Assembly (NCBI GenBank): GCA_016899975.1
Contig: JACJJN010000001.1
Coordinates: forward strand, 124,001 to 188,000
Reading direction: 5' to 3'
Length of the DNA stretch: 64,000 nt
DNA from: Lacrimispora saccharolytica
GTDB taxonomy: Bacteria > Bacillota > Clostridia > Lachnospirales > Lachnospiraceae
Within the stretch, counting starts at the first letter, position 1; every line of letters starts with the position of its first letter. The notes beneath the pieces are model-generated. The model made no database searches and was not told where the DNA came from. It worked only from the letters and a program-made list of their open reading frames with translations. Position numbers and translations under genes: made by a program. This document shows positions 63,065-64,000 of this stretch, piece by piece.

Positions 63065-63583
63065 TCAGCCGTCCACCGTATGTCCTGCATCTGCAGAACC
63101 GCGGACCGCAGCCAGTTTCGCGCGAATCTCTTCTGCCACAAAGTCCGGAACAAAATTATGAATATCGCCGCCGAATGCGGCAACCTCCTTCACCGTCGTC
63201 GAACTGAGATAAGCATACTCCAGCGAGGTGATCAGAAAAACAGTATCGACCTCGGGAGCAAGGATCCGGTTCGTCTGTGCCATCTGCAACTCGTATTCAA
63301 AATCAGTGATCGCGCGAAGCCCCCGCACAATGGCGCTGGCGTTACAGGATTTTGCAAAATCCACAGCCAGTCCCTGGAACGATCTCACTTCCACGCCCGG
63401 GATATCTTCTGTCGCTTTCCTAAGTATATTAACACGTTCTTCCGCAGAAAACAACGGAGATTTTGCAGAATTATGCAAAACTCCCACAATTACTTTGTCG
63501 AAAAGTTCTGATGCCCGCCGAATAACATCCAGATGGCCAAACGTCATCGGGTCAAAAGTTCCCGGATAGACAGCTATTCTCAT
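63065..63583 (-). CDS. coaD: phosphopantetheine adenylyltransferase
   Basis: Penultimate enzyme of CoA synthesis, 172 residues. [20 protein letters not shown] (ATP binding, T/HxGH), [20 protein letters not shown] and [14 protein letters not shown] are all clear. Start at 63583 has GGGAGAAAGAG upstream and overlaps the rsmD stop (ATGA). The C-terminal tail is about 10 residues longer than most. Confidence 0.95.
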   Translation of the reverse strand: MRIAVYPGTFDPMTFGHLDVIRRASELFDKVIVGVLHNSAKSPLFSAEERVNILRKATEDIPGVEVRSFQGLAVDFAKSCNASAIVRGLRAITDFEYELQMAQTNRILAPEVDTVFLITSLEYAYLSSTTVKEVAAFGGDIHNFVPDFVAEEIRAKLAAVRGSADAGHTVDG

Positions 63584-64000
63584 TCTCTTTCTCCCTCCAG
63601 ACGGCGCAAAAACAAATGCCCGTTTGTTTTGTATTTTTTTTCTTTTATGATCCGGTAGCCCATTTCCTCCAGATAGGAAAAGTCTGTTTCCAGAGAAGCC
63701 TCCACGACGATCAGCGTCTCGGCGCTCACATATGAAGCCTTGCGAAGCCGTGCCAGCACTTTCTTTTCCCATTCATGATTGTAAGGCGGATCCATAAAAA
63801 TGCAGTCAAACGCCGGCTCGCCTTCCAGACGGTCCAACGCCTGCATCACTTCCGCAGCCAGTACCCGCCCTTGACTCTCCAGTTTCGTGAATTTCAGATT
63901 TTCACGAATACAGCCAAGCGCCTGCCGGTTCTGCTCCACGAAACAACAAAAGGAGGCTCCCCGGCTCAGAGCCTCAATACCGATCCCTCCGCTGCCGGAA
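63580..64000 (-). CDS. rsmD: 16S rRNA (guanine-N2)-methyltransferase RsmD (5' truncated by window edge)
   Basis: C-terminal 139 codons of RsmD, which methylates G966 in E. coli numbering. [15 protein letters not shown] at the edge is the SAM loop; [10 protein letters not shown] is the catalytic (D/N)PP(Y/F) motif. The N-terminus lies beyond the window. rsmD-coaD is the standard order, with an ATGA overlap. Confidence 0.93.
   Translation of the reverse strand, partial: SGSGGIGIEALSRGASFCCFVEQNRQALGCIRENLKFTKLESQGRVLAAEVMQALDRLEGEPAFDCIFMDPPYNHEWEKKVLARLRKASYVSAETLIVVEASLETDFSYLEEMGYRIIKEKKYKTNGHLFLRRLEGERE

Overview
The window is a contiguous piece of a Gram-positive Clostridia chromosome, most likely family Lachnospiraceae. 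Evidence: a MinD/MinE system beside rodA and mreBCD; separate HisZ and short HisG; an extended L27 with its Prp protease; the TIGR03960/TIGR03936 radical-SAM pair beside RNase E/G; a BofC-type domain and a YlbJ-type protein of sporulating Firmicutes; strong AGGAGG ribosome binding sites and TTGACA-17-TATAAT promoters. I cannot name a species. Nearly all genes are on the minus strand; the plus strand carries only a cytidylate-kinase-like gene (23.0 kb), an island at 41.0-45.8 kb and a YlbJ-like gene (61.5 kb). I saw no rRNA, tRNA, CRISPR, prophage or insertion sequence.

Layout, following minus-strand transcription from high to low coordinates. 64.0-58.1 kb: rsmD (cut by the window edge), coaD, a coiled-coil protein overlapping the convergent ylbJ-like gene, pepD, an M23 peptidase and a small alarmone synthetase. 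58.1-51.7 kb: an RsmB/RsmF-type rRNA methyltransferase, an RsuA-type pseudouridine synthase, a YgiQ radical SAM enzyme with a small membrane protein, an RluA-type synthase, signal peptidase I and recU. 51.0-45.9 kb: hisZ-hisG-hisD-hisB-hisIE behind a consensus promoter; HisIE has an extra HisA/HisF-like N-terminal domain. 45.8-41.0 kb (plus): Fe/Mn superoxide dismutase, a hybrid histidine kinase and a PurF paralogue that lacks the catalytic cysteine. 40.4-38.9 kb: an orphan GPH sugar symporter with a long leader. 38.7-26.0 kb: housekeeping block of TIGR03960, TIGR03936, RNase E/G, a CPBP protease, DegV, rplU-prp-rpmA, obgE, yhbY, nadD, yqeK, rsfS, phoH, ybeY, a BofC-like protein, a DUF896 protein and a 5-formyl-THF cyclo-ligase. 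25.5-23.6 kb: proA and a frameshifted DUF2935 gene. 22.7-0.9 kb: miaB-mutS-mutL-miaA, a methionine gamma-lyase-family protein, two FAD proteins, radC, mreB-mreC-mreD-PBP2-minD-minE-rodA, a D,D-carboxypeptidase and a P-loop protein. The window ends in a partial HlyD-like adaptor gene.

The genes are mainly core functions: cell shape and division (Mre/Min/RodA/PBP2), DNA repair (MutSL, RecU, RadC-like), tRNA/rRNA modification and ribosome assembly (MiaA, MiaB, RsmD, RluA/RsuA types, YbeY, RsfS, Obg, YhbY) and histidine synthesis. Points for a second look are a family of about 26-base palindromic modules at gene 3' ends plus a 136-base compound version at 22.8 kb, the Cys-less PurF paralogue, the HisF-like domain on HisIE, the absence of minC, the leader of the GPH transporter and the broken DUF2935 gene. 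Translation often starts at TTG or GTG.
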